Under the pieces are notes generated by a model. It did no database searches. It had not been told where the DNA came from and saw only the letters and a program-made list of their open reading frames with translations. A program made the position numbers and the translations under genes. A stretch of DNA of 53,766 bases. Origin: CAYNNP01 sp964398215. GTDB taxonomy: Bacteria > Planctomycetota > Planctomycetia > Pirellulales > Pirellulaceae. The DNA lies in the NCBI GenBank assembly GCA_964398215.1, contig CAYNNP010000015.1, forward strand, positions 1-53,766. The letters run 5' to 3'. Positions 16,911 to 25,906 of this stretch are shown here, piece after piece (the first letter of the stretch is position 1; each line of letters starts with the position of its first letter).

Positions 16911-18142
16911 TAAATCGACTCCGCCGATCGATGGACCGTATGTTTTTGAACCAGGTTCTTTAACACCGTAACAACGCGATTCATTTCCTGCTCAGTCATC
17001 CCAGAAAAGATCGGCAGACTGATCAGCTCAGGCCACGCAGTTGACGCATTGGGGCATTCGTTTGCCCAGCCCATTTGCTCGTACAAAGGATGCAAGTGCA
17101 GTGGTCGCCAGTGAACCGAGAACCCAATTCCAGCATCCGCCAACTGCTGGCAAAAATCATTTCGATCAATCGACAACGAATCCAGTTTCAACCGGATCGG
17201 GTACAGATGCCACGAATGCAATCGCGTTGCGTCGCGCGGTGGCAACCGGAACTCTTCGACTTCGGCCAATTCTTCAAAATAGAACTCTGATATCGCCTGG
17301 CGATCGAGTCGCAATTGTTCCGCACGCGCGAGTTGATGGACGCCAATCGCAGCAGCCACATCCGTCATATTGTATTTGTAACCTGCTTCAACGATCTGGT
17401 AGTCCCACTTAGCCGATGTCTCGAACCGTCGCCAAGCATCGCTAGAAAGCCCATGTAAAGAAGCGCGGCGTATTTTGTCTGCCAACTCTTCGTTGTCGGT
17501 AACGGCCATGCCGCCTTCGCCCGTTGTGATGGTCTTGTTGGCGTAAAATGAAAAACATGTCACGTCAGCCGTATTCTCACCACAGCGTTTCATGGCACCG
17601 CTTGAGGATTCAAAGGCCGCGGGGAAAGCGTGTGCAGCGTCTTCAACCATCCACAATGAATTGTCTTTTGCAAAGGATTTTGCGACGTCCATATCGACCA
17701 TCAATCCACCATAGTGAACCGGCATGACGCCAACAATTCGCGACACTTCAACCGGCAAGTCACCCAGCGCCGCGCGATTCAGTTTTTCTTGCGCATCATC
17801 CCAGTCGATGCCTAGGGTTACGGGATCGCAATCAACCAAGACCGGAACGCCGCCAGCGTAGGCAACCACTTCAGCGGTCGCGGCAAATGTGTGCGACGGT
17901 ACCAAAACGCCTTCGCCGACCTGCAACCCCAGTGCCCTTGATCCCAAATGAAGTCCCGCCGTGCATGAGTTCACCGCGACCGCAAACTTTCCGCCCACGG
18001 CTTGGGCAAACTCCGATTCGAAACGGCGCGTCAATGGTCCCGTGGTTAACCAACCACTTCTCAAACAACCTGAAACTTCCTCGATAGCCGCCTGGGAAAT
18101 ATTGGGTCGAAAGTATGGGACTTTCAAATCGTTATTACTCAT
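16910..18142 (-). CDS. DegT/DnrJ/EryC1/StrS sugar aminotransferase (probable C4 type)
   Basis: This 410-aa PLP enzyme belongs to the nucleotide-sugar aminotransferase family. The N-terminal RSGWLTTGPLTRRFE block resembles the G-W-x-T-T-G-P motif of ArnB/PseC/PglE-type enzymes that aminate a 4-keto-6-deoxy sugar. The PLP lysine lies in FYANKTITTGEGG, and VEDAAHAF carries the PLP-contacting Asp. It overlaps the initiating sugar transferase gene as ATGA, so the two are tightly coupled. A 4-keto substrate could come from the WbpM-type dehydratase of this locus. The exact substrate is an inference. Confidence 0.88.
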   Translation of the reverse strand: MSNNDLKVPYFRPNISQAAIEEVSGCLRSGWLTTGPLTRRFESEFAQAVGGKFAVAVNSCTAGLHLGSRALGLQVGEGVLVPSHTFAATAEVVAYAGGVPVLVDCDPVTLGIDWDDAQEKLNRAALGDLPVEVSRIVGVMPVHYGGLMVDMDVAKSFAKDNSLWMVEDAAHAFPAAFESSSGAMKRCGENTADVTCFSFYANKTITTGEGGMAVTDNEELADKIRRASLHGLSSDAWRRFETSAKWDYQIVEAGYKYNMTDVAAAIGVHQLARAEQLRLDRQAISEFYFEELAEVEEFRLPPRDATRLHSWHLYPIRLKLDSLSIDRNDFCQQLADAGIGFSVHWRPLHLHPLYEQMGWANECPNASTAWPELISLPIFSGMTEQEMNRVVTVLKNLVQKHTVHRSAESI

Positions 18143-18774
18143 TGCGCCGGCTCGCTACTGCAATTTGTATCTTGAGATCGACCGAGTACACGGCCGATGG
18201 TTTTTAGGACCACGCCAAAATCACCGAACACGCTTGCCCGATCCGCGTACTCGAGGTTCAATCGAATTTTGTCAGGCATGACCTGTTCGAGATACATCTT
18301 CATCGGGTCATCCGACTCTGCCAAAATCTCTTCTTCATTGAAGTATTTCAGCGACGCGGGATCAGTGATTCCAGGCATCAATTCCAAAACGCGACGTTGT
18401 TGTTCGTCGTAGTGGGCAACGTACTCTTGCACTTCGGGGCGCGGCCCGACAAAACTCATTTCGCCAAAAAGAACATTTAACAACTGAGGCAGTTCATCCA
18501 TTTTGGTTTTCCGCAGAAGACGTCCGATCGGAGTGATGCGCGAATCACCAGTCACCGTGACCTTTGGAGCGTTGGCACTCGTCGTACTACGCATAGAACG
18601 AAACTTCAACAATGTGAAGGGGCTTCCGTTTCTTCCGATTCGCTCCTGACGAAACAATACCGGCATCCCGTCGGTAATCAGAATGGCAATCGCGACGATC
18701 AGCATGATGGGGCAAACGACCAACAGCCCAACAATACTAAACACGATATCTAGTACTCGCTTCGCCATTTGCAT
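18139..18774 (-). CDS. Initiating sugar-1-phosphate transferase (PglC-like, bacterial sugar transferase)
   Basis: This 211-aa monotopic phosphoglycosyl transferase loads the first sugar-1-phosphate onto undecaprenyl phosphate at the inner membrane. It has one N-terminal hydrophobic re-entrant helix (about residues 9-32), then RQERIGRNGSPFTLLKFRSM, the KMDELPQLLNVL block and the GPRPE motif of the family. The short form without the extra WcaJ/WbaP membrane helices is PglC-like. The start at 18774 is fixed by GAGG six bases upstream; a longer frame to 18801 lacks a signal. It overlaps the aminotransferase by four bases, which suggests that the first sugar carries an amino group. Confidence 0.9.
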   Translation of the reverse strand: MQMAKRVLDIVFSIVGLLVVCPIMLIVAIAILITDGMPVLFRQERIGRNGSPFTLLKFRSMRSTTSANAPKVTVTGDSRITPIGRLLRKTKMDELPQLLNVLFGEMSFVGPRPEVQEYVAHYDEQQRRVLELMPGITDPASLKYFNEEEILAESDDPMKMYLEQVMPDKIRLNLEYADRASVFGDFGVVLKTIGRVLGRSQDTNCSSEPAQ

Positions 18775-18836
18775 GAAAGTCCTCGGTAATAAACAACACA
18801 AAATCCATCTGCCTATGCAGCTAGAAACAAACGAAG

Positions 18837-19595
18837 CTAGCTAGGATCACCGCTGCGTTTGTAGGTAACGCCCCGATCGTCAAATGCAAACTCCTCGTAC
18901 CCATATTTGCTCATCAACTTCTTCAAGTCACCCAAGTGCAGATGTCTTGCTAAACAGATGTACTCGATGCCGGTCTGCAATGTCTTTTCCATGCCGTCCA
19001 AAATCTCTCGCTCCGCACCATTGGTAGTCATGCTCAGCAGATCTACTTTTTCAACTCCACTTTGCTGAAGCAGATTGTCGACACTGTTGCAGGGGATTTC
19101 AATTTTTTCAAACTCGGCGATACGCTCTGGCGGGTAATCAACGGTGCCCGCAGTAAAGTTGGTCGCGGGGTGTTTTGGATCAACGTAAAGGGACAAGACT
19201 GTCTCCTCGTTCCAAGCTCCGCTACAAACAAATGTCAGATCATCAAGAGAACGCGATTTCTTTATTTGATTGAATGCTTTTTCACTCGCTGATGCTGGCT
19301 CGATGATCACCGTTTTGCCGGCGGATCCATTGAACAAGCTAAAGTACATTCCTCTGGAACGACCAGCCCGCAGTGTATCCAGCGGCGCGCCAATTTGCAC
19401 AACGGTGGATCCAGGCTTGATCAGCTTGTAAGGATATCGATCGCGGCGACGCCATTTTCCGATCGCGTACTTAATGGAAAACGGGACAAGTCCCGCCATG
19501 GCGTTGAATGACTTGACGGCTACGCGATGGATCTTTGTGCGATGAGACCATCGAAACCTCAAGGGCATGCTGTTTTGCAGTGGTACTTCTGTCAT
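18837..19595 (-). CDS. FkbM-like methyltransferase homologue with altered motifs
   Basis: The 252-aa protein has the fold pattern of FkbM-family SAM methyltransferases, which usually O-methylate sugars. Visible landmarks are TVVQIGAPLDTL where the glycine-rich SAM loop (D-x-G-A-N-x-G) should be, VIIEPAS matching the acidic end of strand 2, and DLLSMTTNGAEREIL matching the family block D-x-x-x-I-D-x-E-G-A-E. Key residues are changed in the first and last motifs (Asp to Gln in the first, Asp to Thr in the last). It may therefore be inactive or bind SAM differently. The start at 19595 has AGGAACG upstream. Confidence 0.7.
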   Translation of the reverse strand: MTEVPLQNSMPLRFRWSHRTKIHRVAVKSFNAMAGLVPFSIKYAIGKWRRRDRYPYKLIKPGSTVVQIGAPLDTLRAGRSRGMYFSLFNGSAGKTVIIEPASASEKAFNQIKKSRSLDDLTFVCSGAWNEETVLSLYVDPKHPATNFTAGTVDYPPERIAEFEKIEIPCNSVDNLLQQSGVEKVDLLSMTTNGAEREILDGMEKTLQTGIEYICLARHLHLGDLKKLMSKYGYEEFAFDDRGVTYKRSGDPS

Positions 19596-19640
19596 GATCG
19601 TTCCTATTTCAGATTGTTTTTTTTGCTTTGAGCCGAGTTC

Positions 19641-20228
19641 TTAGTCAGGCCGATTGTCTTGGGTGGTCATCAACGATTTTCGACTACAGAATTCGCCTTT
19701 GTAAATCTCGTCAGAGTTCAGCATCTGGTCGTGTTGACGGACGTCATCGGGATCCGCAAATCGTTCGGCTATCTTCTTTGCCGGTACACCGGCATGTATT
19801 TCGTATTTTGGAACGTCACGAGTAACGACCGATCCGGCCGCAATTATCGCGCCGTCGCCAACAGAGACACCAGCCATGATAGTTACTCCATATCCGATCC
19901 AAACATCGTCACCGATAATGGTTGGGCGCACGGTGCCCCGACCAGCGAAAATTGTCGGAACTCCAGGTTTTCCGTATTCGTGATCACCACCCACAATGGC
20001 TACTCGAGGAGCAAACATGACGTACTTGCCAATCTTGACGCGTGGACCGATTCGGCAGCCTCGATTTATCCAGCTGTAGGGTCCCATCTCAATGTCTCTG
20101 GATACCCAACTGCCTCGGAGTATGGACGCACTTGGGTCGATTCTTCGATAACCAAAAAGATTGCGAAGGAAAAATGTGCGACATTGTCTAACCAATGGCA
20201 TTACGGTCTTTCTCAATAGGTTGATCAA
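19641..20228 (-). CDS. Hexapeptide-repeat O-acetyltransferase (WcaF/CatB-like)
   Basis: This left-handed beta-helix acyltransferase shows hexapeptide repeats (for example IGPRVKIGKYV, IIGDDVWIGYGVTIMAGVSVGDGAIIAAGSVV). It has the GGDHEYG catalytic-His region and the end motif GVPAKKIAERF typical of sugar O-acetyltransferases. It probably O-acetylates a polysaccharide or its lipid-linked repeat unit with acetyl-CoA. A TTG start at 20228 overlaps the stop codon of the preceding glycosyltransferase as TTGA, giving 195 aa. ATG at 20201 gives 186 aa and is the alternative. Confidence 0.86.
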   Translation of the reverse strand: MINLLRKTVMPLVRQCRTFFLRNLFGYRRIDPSASILRGSWVSRDIEMGPYSWINRGCRIGPRVKIGKYVMFAPRVAIVGGDHEYGKPGVPTIFAGRGTVRPTIIGDDVWIGYGVTIMAGVSVGDGAIIAAGSVVTRDVPKYEIHAGVPAKKIAERFADPDDVRQHDQMLNSDEIYKGEFCSRKSLMTTQDNRPD

Positions 20229-21439
20229 GAAATAGATCCTCCGCCTTCTTTTGAAACATGGCCGTGTTTCTGTATCGCCAGATAATCCTCGCCATAGATT
20301 TTGGCAATGTTCTCCCAACTGTATTTCATGCTCATGGTTTTGATGGAAACATGATCAATCCCCTGCGTGGCCTTTTGCTGGTGATATTTCTTTAACGCAG
20401 AAACCAATTCATCATCAGTAGAAAACAGCTCTCCACGACCATCGGATACTCGGTCTTGGAGACCTTCGATGGACTCGTAAACAATCACCGGTAGGCCGCA
20501 ACCGTTTGCTTCAAGCGTGGTAATCGATATGGATCCAGGAAAGACAGCCAAATCAGCCTTTGCATACAGGTCCGCAAGTTCGGTTGGGTTCAATAGTGGA
20601 AGAAACTCTGTGCGAACGTTGTGCGTTTCTGCCAGCGCAATCAAGCTCTGTGTGTAGTCGTCCTCGCTGTCAACACCTGCCACTTTAAGTTCAGCCGATT
20701 CACACAAGCCTGCAGATTCCATTGCTGCAAACAACCTTTCCAATTGTTTCGCGCGGTTCACTTTGCCCGCGAAAACGATTTGGAAAGTCTCAGTTCGGTT
20801 TCGAGAACTTTCGTCGGTTGTGAATACTTCGTTGTCGAAACCGAGTGGCACAATCCTCAGGTATTCGTCTGCAAAACCATACCGACGGCTCAGCAGATTG
20901 GCCGTCGCTTTGTTGGGAACGTAGATGCAATGAGTCTTCTTTTTGACCAACGAAAACAGGATTTTGAAAAACTTAAAGTACAGCCGCGAAAAAGTAGAAT
21001 CGCGATCCAGATGAGGGTTTGAGTGATCGTTGATGACCACCGCAAACTTCTTTCTGCAAAACACGCACAGCCAAAACAGGCAGACGGCGTTGAAGAACGA
21101 TGATATGCCGAACAAGTGAACAATGTCTGGCTGCGCACGTCTCGCAGCCAAAAACATTCGCACGAAACCAATCGGGATACACTTGCGGGCGATGTGAATT
21201 GAACGAATCCGAAGCAACTGTCCAAAGGAACATTCCCTTTCGCCAGCAGTCAACGAGTCAGCGTCCACGTAGCGTAGCCAAATTCGTTTTGTGCAATTCG
21301 CTGCCCAAAGTTCAACCTTGAAACCTCGTTTGGCCAATTCGTCACACAAGTAGTTGACGTGATATTTCAGTTCTTCGTTGTAGTAGGGCCAAACATGCAA
21401 AACGCTTAACGGCTTGGGTTCGCCATTGAAATCACTCAT
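20225..21439 (-). CDS. GT4-family glycosyltransferase
   Basis: This 404-aa GT-B glycosyltransferase has an acceptor-side N-terminal domain beginning LSVLHVWPYYNEELKYHVNYL. Its C-terminal donor domain contains IVFAGKVNRAKQLERLF and the E-x7-E-type block FPGSISITTLEANGCGLPVIVYES. It would add one sugar to the lipid-linked repeat unit on the cytoplasmic face. The start at 21439 overlaps the end of the polymerase gene by 8 nt (ATGAGTGA); a longer frame would intrude into that gene. The donor sugar cannot be read from the sequence. Confidence 0.88.
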   Translation of the reverse strand: MSDFNGEPKPLSVLHVWPYYNEELKYHVNYLCDELAKRGFKVELWAANCTKRIWLRYVDADSLTAGERECSFGQLLRIRSIHIARKCIPIGFVRMFLAARRAQPDIVHLFGISSFFNAVCLFWLCVFCRKKFAVVINDHSNPHLDRDSTFSRLYFKFFKILFSLVKKKTHCIYVPNKATANLLSRRYGFADEYLRIVPLGFDNEVFTTDESSRNRTETFQIVFAGKVNRAKQLERLFAAMESAGLCESAELKVAGVDSEDDYTQSLIALAETHNVRTEFLPLLNPTELADLYAKADLAVFPGSISITTLEANGCGLPVIVYESIEGLQDRVSDGRGELFSTDDELVSALKKYHQQKATQGIDHVSIKTMSMKYSWENIAKIYGEDYLAIQKHGHVSKEGGGSIS

Positions 21440-22769
21440 CGTCAGAACCCTCACCCTCATCTTCCGATTCTGTATCAGATTTGGCGACCAAAGGCGCAAA
21501 GATGACGCACAACAACAGCGTCCCAATCATCGGCATACCTGTTTCCATCAATCCGTTTCGGGTGATCGTGAAACCAAGAACCAGCATGCCAAATTGCACG
21601 ATGCGTTGTTCTGTCTTCAGAGAATAGAGGATCCTTTCCAGTGTCTTCATCAGCATTAGCATCAGCGGCACGTAAATCACACCGAAAAAACCAAAGTTGG
21701 CATAGGGTTCTCCCATTGGTGTGCTGTTAACACTCACTCCTTCACCAATCAGTTCGTTACCAGCAATCTTTGTAAAGTTGTGTGGCTTATTGGGCCAAAC
21801 AGATCGTGGAATCCAAAAGAGCAATGGTTTCGCCAATGTCTTGCCCCATAAGAATTCGCGGTTTTCAGGATACTGTCGTTTCACTGCCACATAGATATTG
21901 ATACTGTTAGACTCGGTTACTCTACCAATGCTGTAACAGACGGAAATACGATCCTGATAGTACGCCGAAGAGTCATCCAAAGAAGTCACGAGAGCATCGA
22001 CTGCACCACCGATCGAGAAACTTTGCCAATTATGCAGTGATGTGCGCAGTACCGTAAAAATAACCATGGAGTAAATCAACGGAACCGCAAGCACAGCGAT
22101 CATCAATGGAATTTTGTACTGCTGCAACACAAGGTTGTGCAGTAATACAAGAATGAAAAGCTGTGCTAAGACAATTCTATTCCCAGTCGTGTAAAGCTCG
22201 ACCAAGCTAAACAGGACTAGCAACAACAAGTGCTTGCGATTGCCGTTTTGCCACGAGTTGTACAAGACAATCAAAACAAGTGAGCGGAGAGTTGACCGTG
22301 CAAGTATGATCAAAAGCCCGACCAGGCCCTGATCACGCACGAACTGTTGTTTTGATTGAGCCCAATGGGAACCGCTTACTCCCAAACCTTCAAGCATGAA
22401 TTCAACAACTACTAAGCCAGCATAAAGGCATAGCATTCTTAGAACTAAGGTACGTGACGGTTGACTGGGCGCTAGTTGCCTGTCTCGCAGCACAAGAATG
22501 AATGGGACGCACGCAATCAGCATCATGATCAAGACAAAAATCTCTGGTGCGTCATCGACCCAACCAATGCTGGGGATCCGCGTGCCTTCCTCGCCAGGAA
22601 ACGCTTGCGTGAAGAACAACATCCACAGCGGTATGATCGTGAAGTATGCCAGACCAGTTGCGTAGCCCAGGATAAGCCCCATCTGCCGCCGAGCAATTTT
22701 CCAACCAATCGTGAACAACAGGGAACACGTTAAGATCGACAGAAGAAAGACGTTCAGTTCGCCAGTCAT
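21432..22769 (-). CDS. Wzy-type oligosaccharide repeat-unit polymerase
   Basis: The 445-aa polytopic membrane protein has about 11-12 hydrophobic segments. The family-typical loop FWIPRSVWPNKPHNFTK is followed by GEPYANFGFFGVIYVP near residue 345, a pattern seen in O-antigen/capsule polymerases. These join lipid-linked repeat units at the periplasmic face of the inner membrane. The start overlaps the flippase stop as ATGA (22766-22769). The C-terminus is acidic (EDEGEGSDDE). It is one of two polymerase/ligase-like proteins of the locus; the other is at 31411-34038. Confidence 0.82.
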   Translation of the reverse strand: MTGELNVFLLSILTCSLLFTIGWKIARRQMGLILGYATGLAYFTIIPLWMLFFTQAFPGEEGTRIPSIGWVDDAPEIFVLIMMLIACVPFILVLRDRQLAPSQPSRTLVLRMLCLYAGLVVVEFMLEGLGVSGSHWAQSKQQFVRDQGLVGLLIILARSTLRSLVLIVLYNSWQNGNRKHLLLLVLFSLVELYTTGNRIVLAQLFILVLLHNLVLQQYKIPLMIAVLAVPLIYSMVIFTVLRTSLHNWQSFSIGGAVDALVTSLDDSSAYYQDRISVCYSIGRVTESNSINIYVAVKRQYPENREFLWGKTLAKPLLFWIPRSVWPNKPHNFTKIAGNELIGEGVSVNSTPMGEPYANFGFFGVIYVPLMLMLMKTLERILYSLKTEQRIVQFGMLVLGFTITRNGLMETGMPMIGTLLLCVIFAPLVAKSDTESEDEGEGSDDE

Positions 22770-24145
22770 ACAATCGCTCTCTGTTCATTGACGATGGGTT
22801 GTTCAGCGATTTCGTTGCGACGAATCCAAACAAGTGGGCCGATTGAAAAGACCAAAATACTCAGGGCAAGCCAACAGAATGTTAAACTGATCGCGCCATG
22901 CTTTGAAACTAGCCAAGTAGTGCCCATTGCTGTGCAGCTTCGAAATCCAAGCAACAAATAAATGCTAGTTGCGGTCTTGAGTTTGCCTACACTTAGCATA
23001 TACGAATATAGGAAAAATTCGATTGACATCACCGATGCGAACAACGCGGCACCGCCAAACACCGTCATCCCATTCAAAGTCGTGATTTTTAACTCACCGC
23101 TCCAGTACGCTCCCGCAACGCAACCTGTAAGCGTCGCTAGGGTGCCTACAGCACCAAAGGTCAGGAACAAGCGGCGAACAAACCGTTGCAGCGAATCTTG
23201 GTCTCCGCACGCACGGGCGTTCGCAATCAACGGAATGCTTGGCAAGACAAACAAGCTAGCCAATCCAATCAGCTGCATTACCATCGGTAGTGCGATGGCA
23301 ATGCTATTTCCAATGCTCTCAAGATTGGCGTGTGACATTGCGTATAGGCATGGTCCCTGCGCGCCAAAGTAGCCGCAGATTCCCGCAACGAAAGTGTATT
23401 TGATCGCATCGGAAGTCAATTGTTGGCCTTCCTCCTCTCTGCATTCTGATCGCTTATGTATCCAAGGATTGAAATAAAGAAATCGCTGCGCGTTCAAGAT
23501 TCGAGTCGCGAACGGTACGAATTGAAGGGTGACAGCCAACGCAAAAATCGATGGGTAGTTTGATACGTACGTCAGCAGCAAGACCCAACTGATCAGGCTT
23601 GAAATTACCGCTCGCATATAGTGTCGGTGTGTTTGGTGAACACCGGTTTGCACCGCCTCGACAGTTTGCAGCAAACCGCCGCAAATGTTGATCAGGGAAA
23701 GCAGAACAAAGACAGTCAAATATTCCGATACAACGCTTGCCTCTAGGTATCCGAAATACCCTGACATCAGCAACAACAGAATTGTCGAAAGGGTTGCGCC
23801 ACACAGGGCAATACGGAACCCCTTTTTAAAACAATGACTAATCTTTTGTTTTGAATCACTCTGGTGAAAAGCCGAAACTAGAGTGACAAACCGCGGCCCC
23901 AATCGCGCCGACAATAACGACGGCGTTAGGCTCCAAGCGGACAGAGTAACGTAGCAAGCGTACTCGCGCGGCCCGCAGTAATGAAGCGCAATTGGAATCG
24001 CTAGAACCTGAGTGCCAAATGCAATTACCTTTGCAGCTAACGACCAACTGACCGCCAGGAAATACCGGTGATTCCGAAAACCTGCGGCGTCTTCTTTTGT
24101 ATCACTTTTCTTTGATGGTCCACGAAATGTCTTGTCAAGTTCCAT
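22766..24145 (-). CDS. Wzx-type polysaccharide flippase
   Basis: The 459-aa membrane protein has about 12-14 hydrophobic segments and the general pattern of the MOP (MATE/PST) superfamily. It includes an N-terminal segment AAKVIAFGTQVLAIPIALHY and repeated transmembrane pairs. It would flip undecaprenyl-linked repeat units across the inner membrane. The start at 24145 (MELDKTF) overlaps the WbpE stop by 11 nt. A 50-residue basic N-terminal tail precedes the first helix. Base composition looks AT-richer here than in the flanking housekeeping genes, as is common for Wzx/Wzy genes. Confidence 0.85.
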   Translation of the reverse strand: MELDKTFRGPSKKSDTKEDAAGFRNHRYFLAVSWSLAAKVIAFGTQVLAIPIALHYCGPREYACYVTLSAWSLTPSLLSARLGPRFVTLVSAFHQSDSKQKISHCFKKGFRIALCGATLSTILLLLMSGYFGYLEASVVSEYLTVFVLLSLINICGGLLQTVEAVQTGVHQTHRHYMRAVISSLISWVLLLTYVSNYPSIFALAVTLQFVPFATRILNAQRFLYFNPWIHKRSECREEEGQQLTSDAIKYTFVAGICGYFGAQGPCLYAMSHANLESIGNSIAIALPMVMQLIGLASLFVLPSIPLIANARACGDQDSLQRFVRRLFLTFGAVGTLATLTGCVAGAYWSGELKITTLNGMTVFGGAALFASVMSIEFFLYSYMLSVGKLKTATSIYLLLGFRSCTAMGTTWLVSKHGAISLTFCWLALSILVFSIGPLVWIRRNEIAEQPIVNEQRAIV

Positions 24146-25250
24146 ACTTCTTATCGCGATAGAACTGTTTAATCGACTCGCATACATGGCGAATCTGACT
24201 GTGGCTTTTATATGGATCCATTGGCAGACAAAGTACGTTATCGCTGCATTGTTCCGCGACTGGAAAATCGCCCCTCACGTGTCCTAGATCAGAAAACACT
24301 GGCTGGAGATGCAAAGGCAAAGGATAGTAGGCTACAGTTGGAATCTCTTTCGTCTTTAAGAACGCCAGCAAATCATCTCTGCGTTTGACGAATATTGGAT
24401 ACTGGGCCCAGACACATGTATTGAAATCACTGACGGATAAAGTGCGAATCTGAGGCACGCTGGCCAAGCACTCTTTGTAATTGTCTGCAACATTCTGCCG
24501 CTGCAATAACTCATTATCGAAGAGCTTCAGTTTCTCCAGCACGATCGCGGCTTGAATTGTGTCCATACGGCCATTGATTCCTACCAAGCTGTGAAAGTTC
24601 TTGGACTCTTGCCCATGAAGCCTGATGTAGCGAAATCGTTCAGCGAGTTGATCGTCGTCGGTGAACAAGGCGCCCCCGTCTCCATATCCGCCCAACGGTT
24701 TGGATGGAAAGAATGAAGTGCTGCCAACGAGCGTAAGCCCACAGCTTTTCTTGCCATGATGAGTCGCTCCAAACGACTGTGCGGCGTCCTCAATGACTGA
24801 TAACGAATGCTTTGCAGCGATTTCGGTGATCCTGCTCATGTTGGGCACTTGTCCATAAATACCGACAGGCATGATGGCCTTTGTGTGCTCCGTTATGGCA
24901 GCCTCCAGCAACGTTTCATCAAGATTCAGAGTCTTGGCGCAAATGTCGACGAATACTGGTTTCGCTCCCAGCAACGCAATCGTCTCAGCAGTCGAAATCC
25001 ATGTGTAGGGAACCGAAATCACTTCATCGCCAGGGCCTATGCCCAACGCCATCATCGCGATCAATAATGAATCTGTGCCGGATGATACTGAAATGCAATT
25101 TCTTGCTCCAACATATTCAGCTAGCTGCTCTTCAAGTGCAAATACTTCGGGCCCCATGATGTAGCGGCCATGGTCCAGCACTTTGCCAATCGCAAGGTCT
25201 AGCTGCGATCGGATCTTCTGTTGCTGTGTTGAAAGATCGATAAAGTCCAC
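24135..25250 (-). CDS. wbpE: UDP-3-keto-GlcNAcA aminotransferase, WbpE/WlbC-like
   Basis: This 371-aa DegT/StrS PLP aminotransferase starts MDFIDLSTQQQKIRSQLD, as WbpE/WlbC enzymes do. It has SSGTDSLLIA for PLP phosphate binding, VIEDAAQSFGA and the PLP lysine in FFPSKPLGGYGDGG. It aminates C3 of UDP-2-acetamido-3-keto-glucuronic acid. The start is GTG at 25250, which overlaps the acetyltransferase stop as TAGTG. WbpB and WbpD homologues lie directly upstream, so the pathway assignment rests on three adjacent genes. Confidence 0.9.
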   Translation of the reverse strand: MDFIDLSTQQQKIRSQLDLAIGKVLDHGRYIMGPEVFALEEQLAEYVGARNCISVSSGTDSLLIAMMALGIGPGDEVISVPYTWISTAETIALLGAKPVFVDICAKTLNLDETLLEAAITEHTKAIMPVGIYGQVPNMSRITEIAAKHSLSVIEDAAQSFGATHHGKKSCGLTLVGSTSFFPSKPLGGYGDGGALFTDDDQLAERFRYIRLHGQESKNFHSLVGINGRMDTIQAAIVLEKLKLFDNELLQRQNVADNYKECLASVPQIRTLSVSDFNTCVWAQYPIFVKRRDDLLAFLKTKEIPTVAYYPLPLHLQPVFSDLGHVRGDFPVAEQCSDNVLCLPMDPYKSHSQIRHVCESIKQFYRDKKYGT

Positions 25251-25906
25251 TATGCGTCCCTCTGCTCCTTGAATTCAACATACTGGCGATCGCCTATGGC
25301 CAATTCACTTGGAAGTTGATCCTCTTCATCAAGATCAATACACTTCACGGAAGTTTTCGATACAAGCTGGTATCGGTAACCTGACTCTTGGCAGAAAGCG
25401 ATTTCATTGGCAGTAAAATCAAGACGATGCCCATGGCGACTCATCCAACCAACTTGTTTGCCTGGTACGCCAAGTATGAGTGCGTAATCAGGTACGGACC
25501 GAGCAACCAAAGTACCCGCACCAATGAAGCAGTAACGTCCCAATTCGACTCCACAAACAATCGTGGCATTCGCACCAACCGTAGCGCCGCGTTTGATAGT
25601 GGTCGATTCGTAAACGCCCTTTCTGACAACTTGGCTCCTTGGGTTGCTGACGTTCGTAAGCACACAAGAAGGCCCTAGAAACACGTCGTCCTCAATCACG
25701 ACTCCAGCATAGATTGCAACGTTATTTTGAACTTTAACGTTGTTGCCAACGACAACGTCATCGGCCACCATCGTGTTCTGCCCAAAGGAGCAGTTTTCTC
25801 CGATCTCCGCGCCGCTAAAAATGTGCGAGAAGTGCCACACTTTTGTTCCATCGCCTATTTTCGCTCCATCATCGACAAGGCTGGTACTATGAGCGAAGTA
25901 ATTCAT
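25250..25906 (-). CDS. wbpD: WbpD/WlbB-like UDP-sugar N-acetyltransferase
   Basis: This 218-aa left-handed beta-helix acetyltransferase has many hexapeptide repeats (IGENCSFGQNTMVADDVVVGNNVKV and so on). The block LTNVSNPRSQV, then IKRGATVGANATIVCGVELG and the GVPGKQVGWMSRHG ending are characteristic of WbpD/WlbB. These acetylate the C3 amino group of UDP-GlcNAc3NA to give the 2,3-diacetamido uronic acid. The gene overlaps the WbpB gene by 20 nt and the WbpE gene by 1 nt. Confidence 0.92.
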   Translation of the reverse strand: MNYFAHSTSLVDDGAKIGDGTKVWHFSHIFSGAEIGENCSFGQNTMVADDVVVGNNVKVQNNVAIYAGVVIEDDVFLGPSCVLTNVSNPRSQVVRKGVYESTTIKRGATVGANATIVCGVELGRYCFIGAGTLVARSVPDYALILGVPGKQVGWMSRHGHRLDFTANEIAFCQESGYRYQLVSKTSVKCIDLDEEDQLPSELAIGDRQYVEFKEQRDA

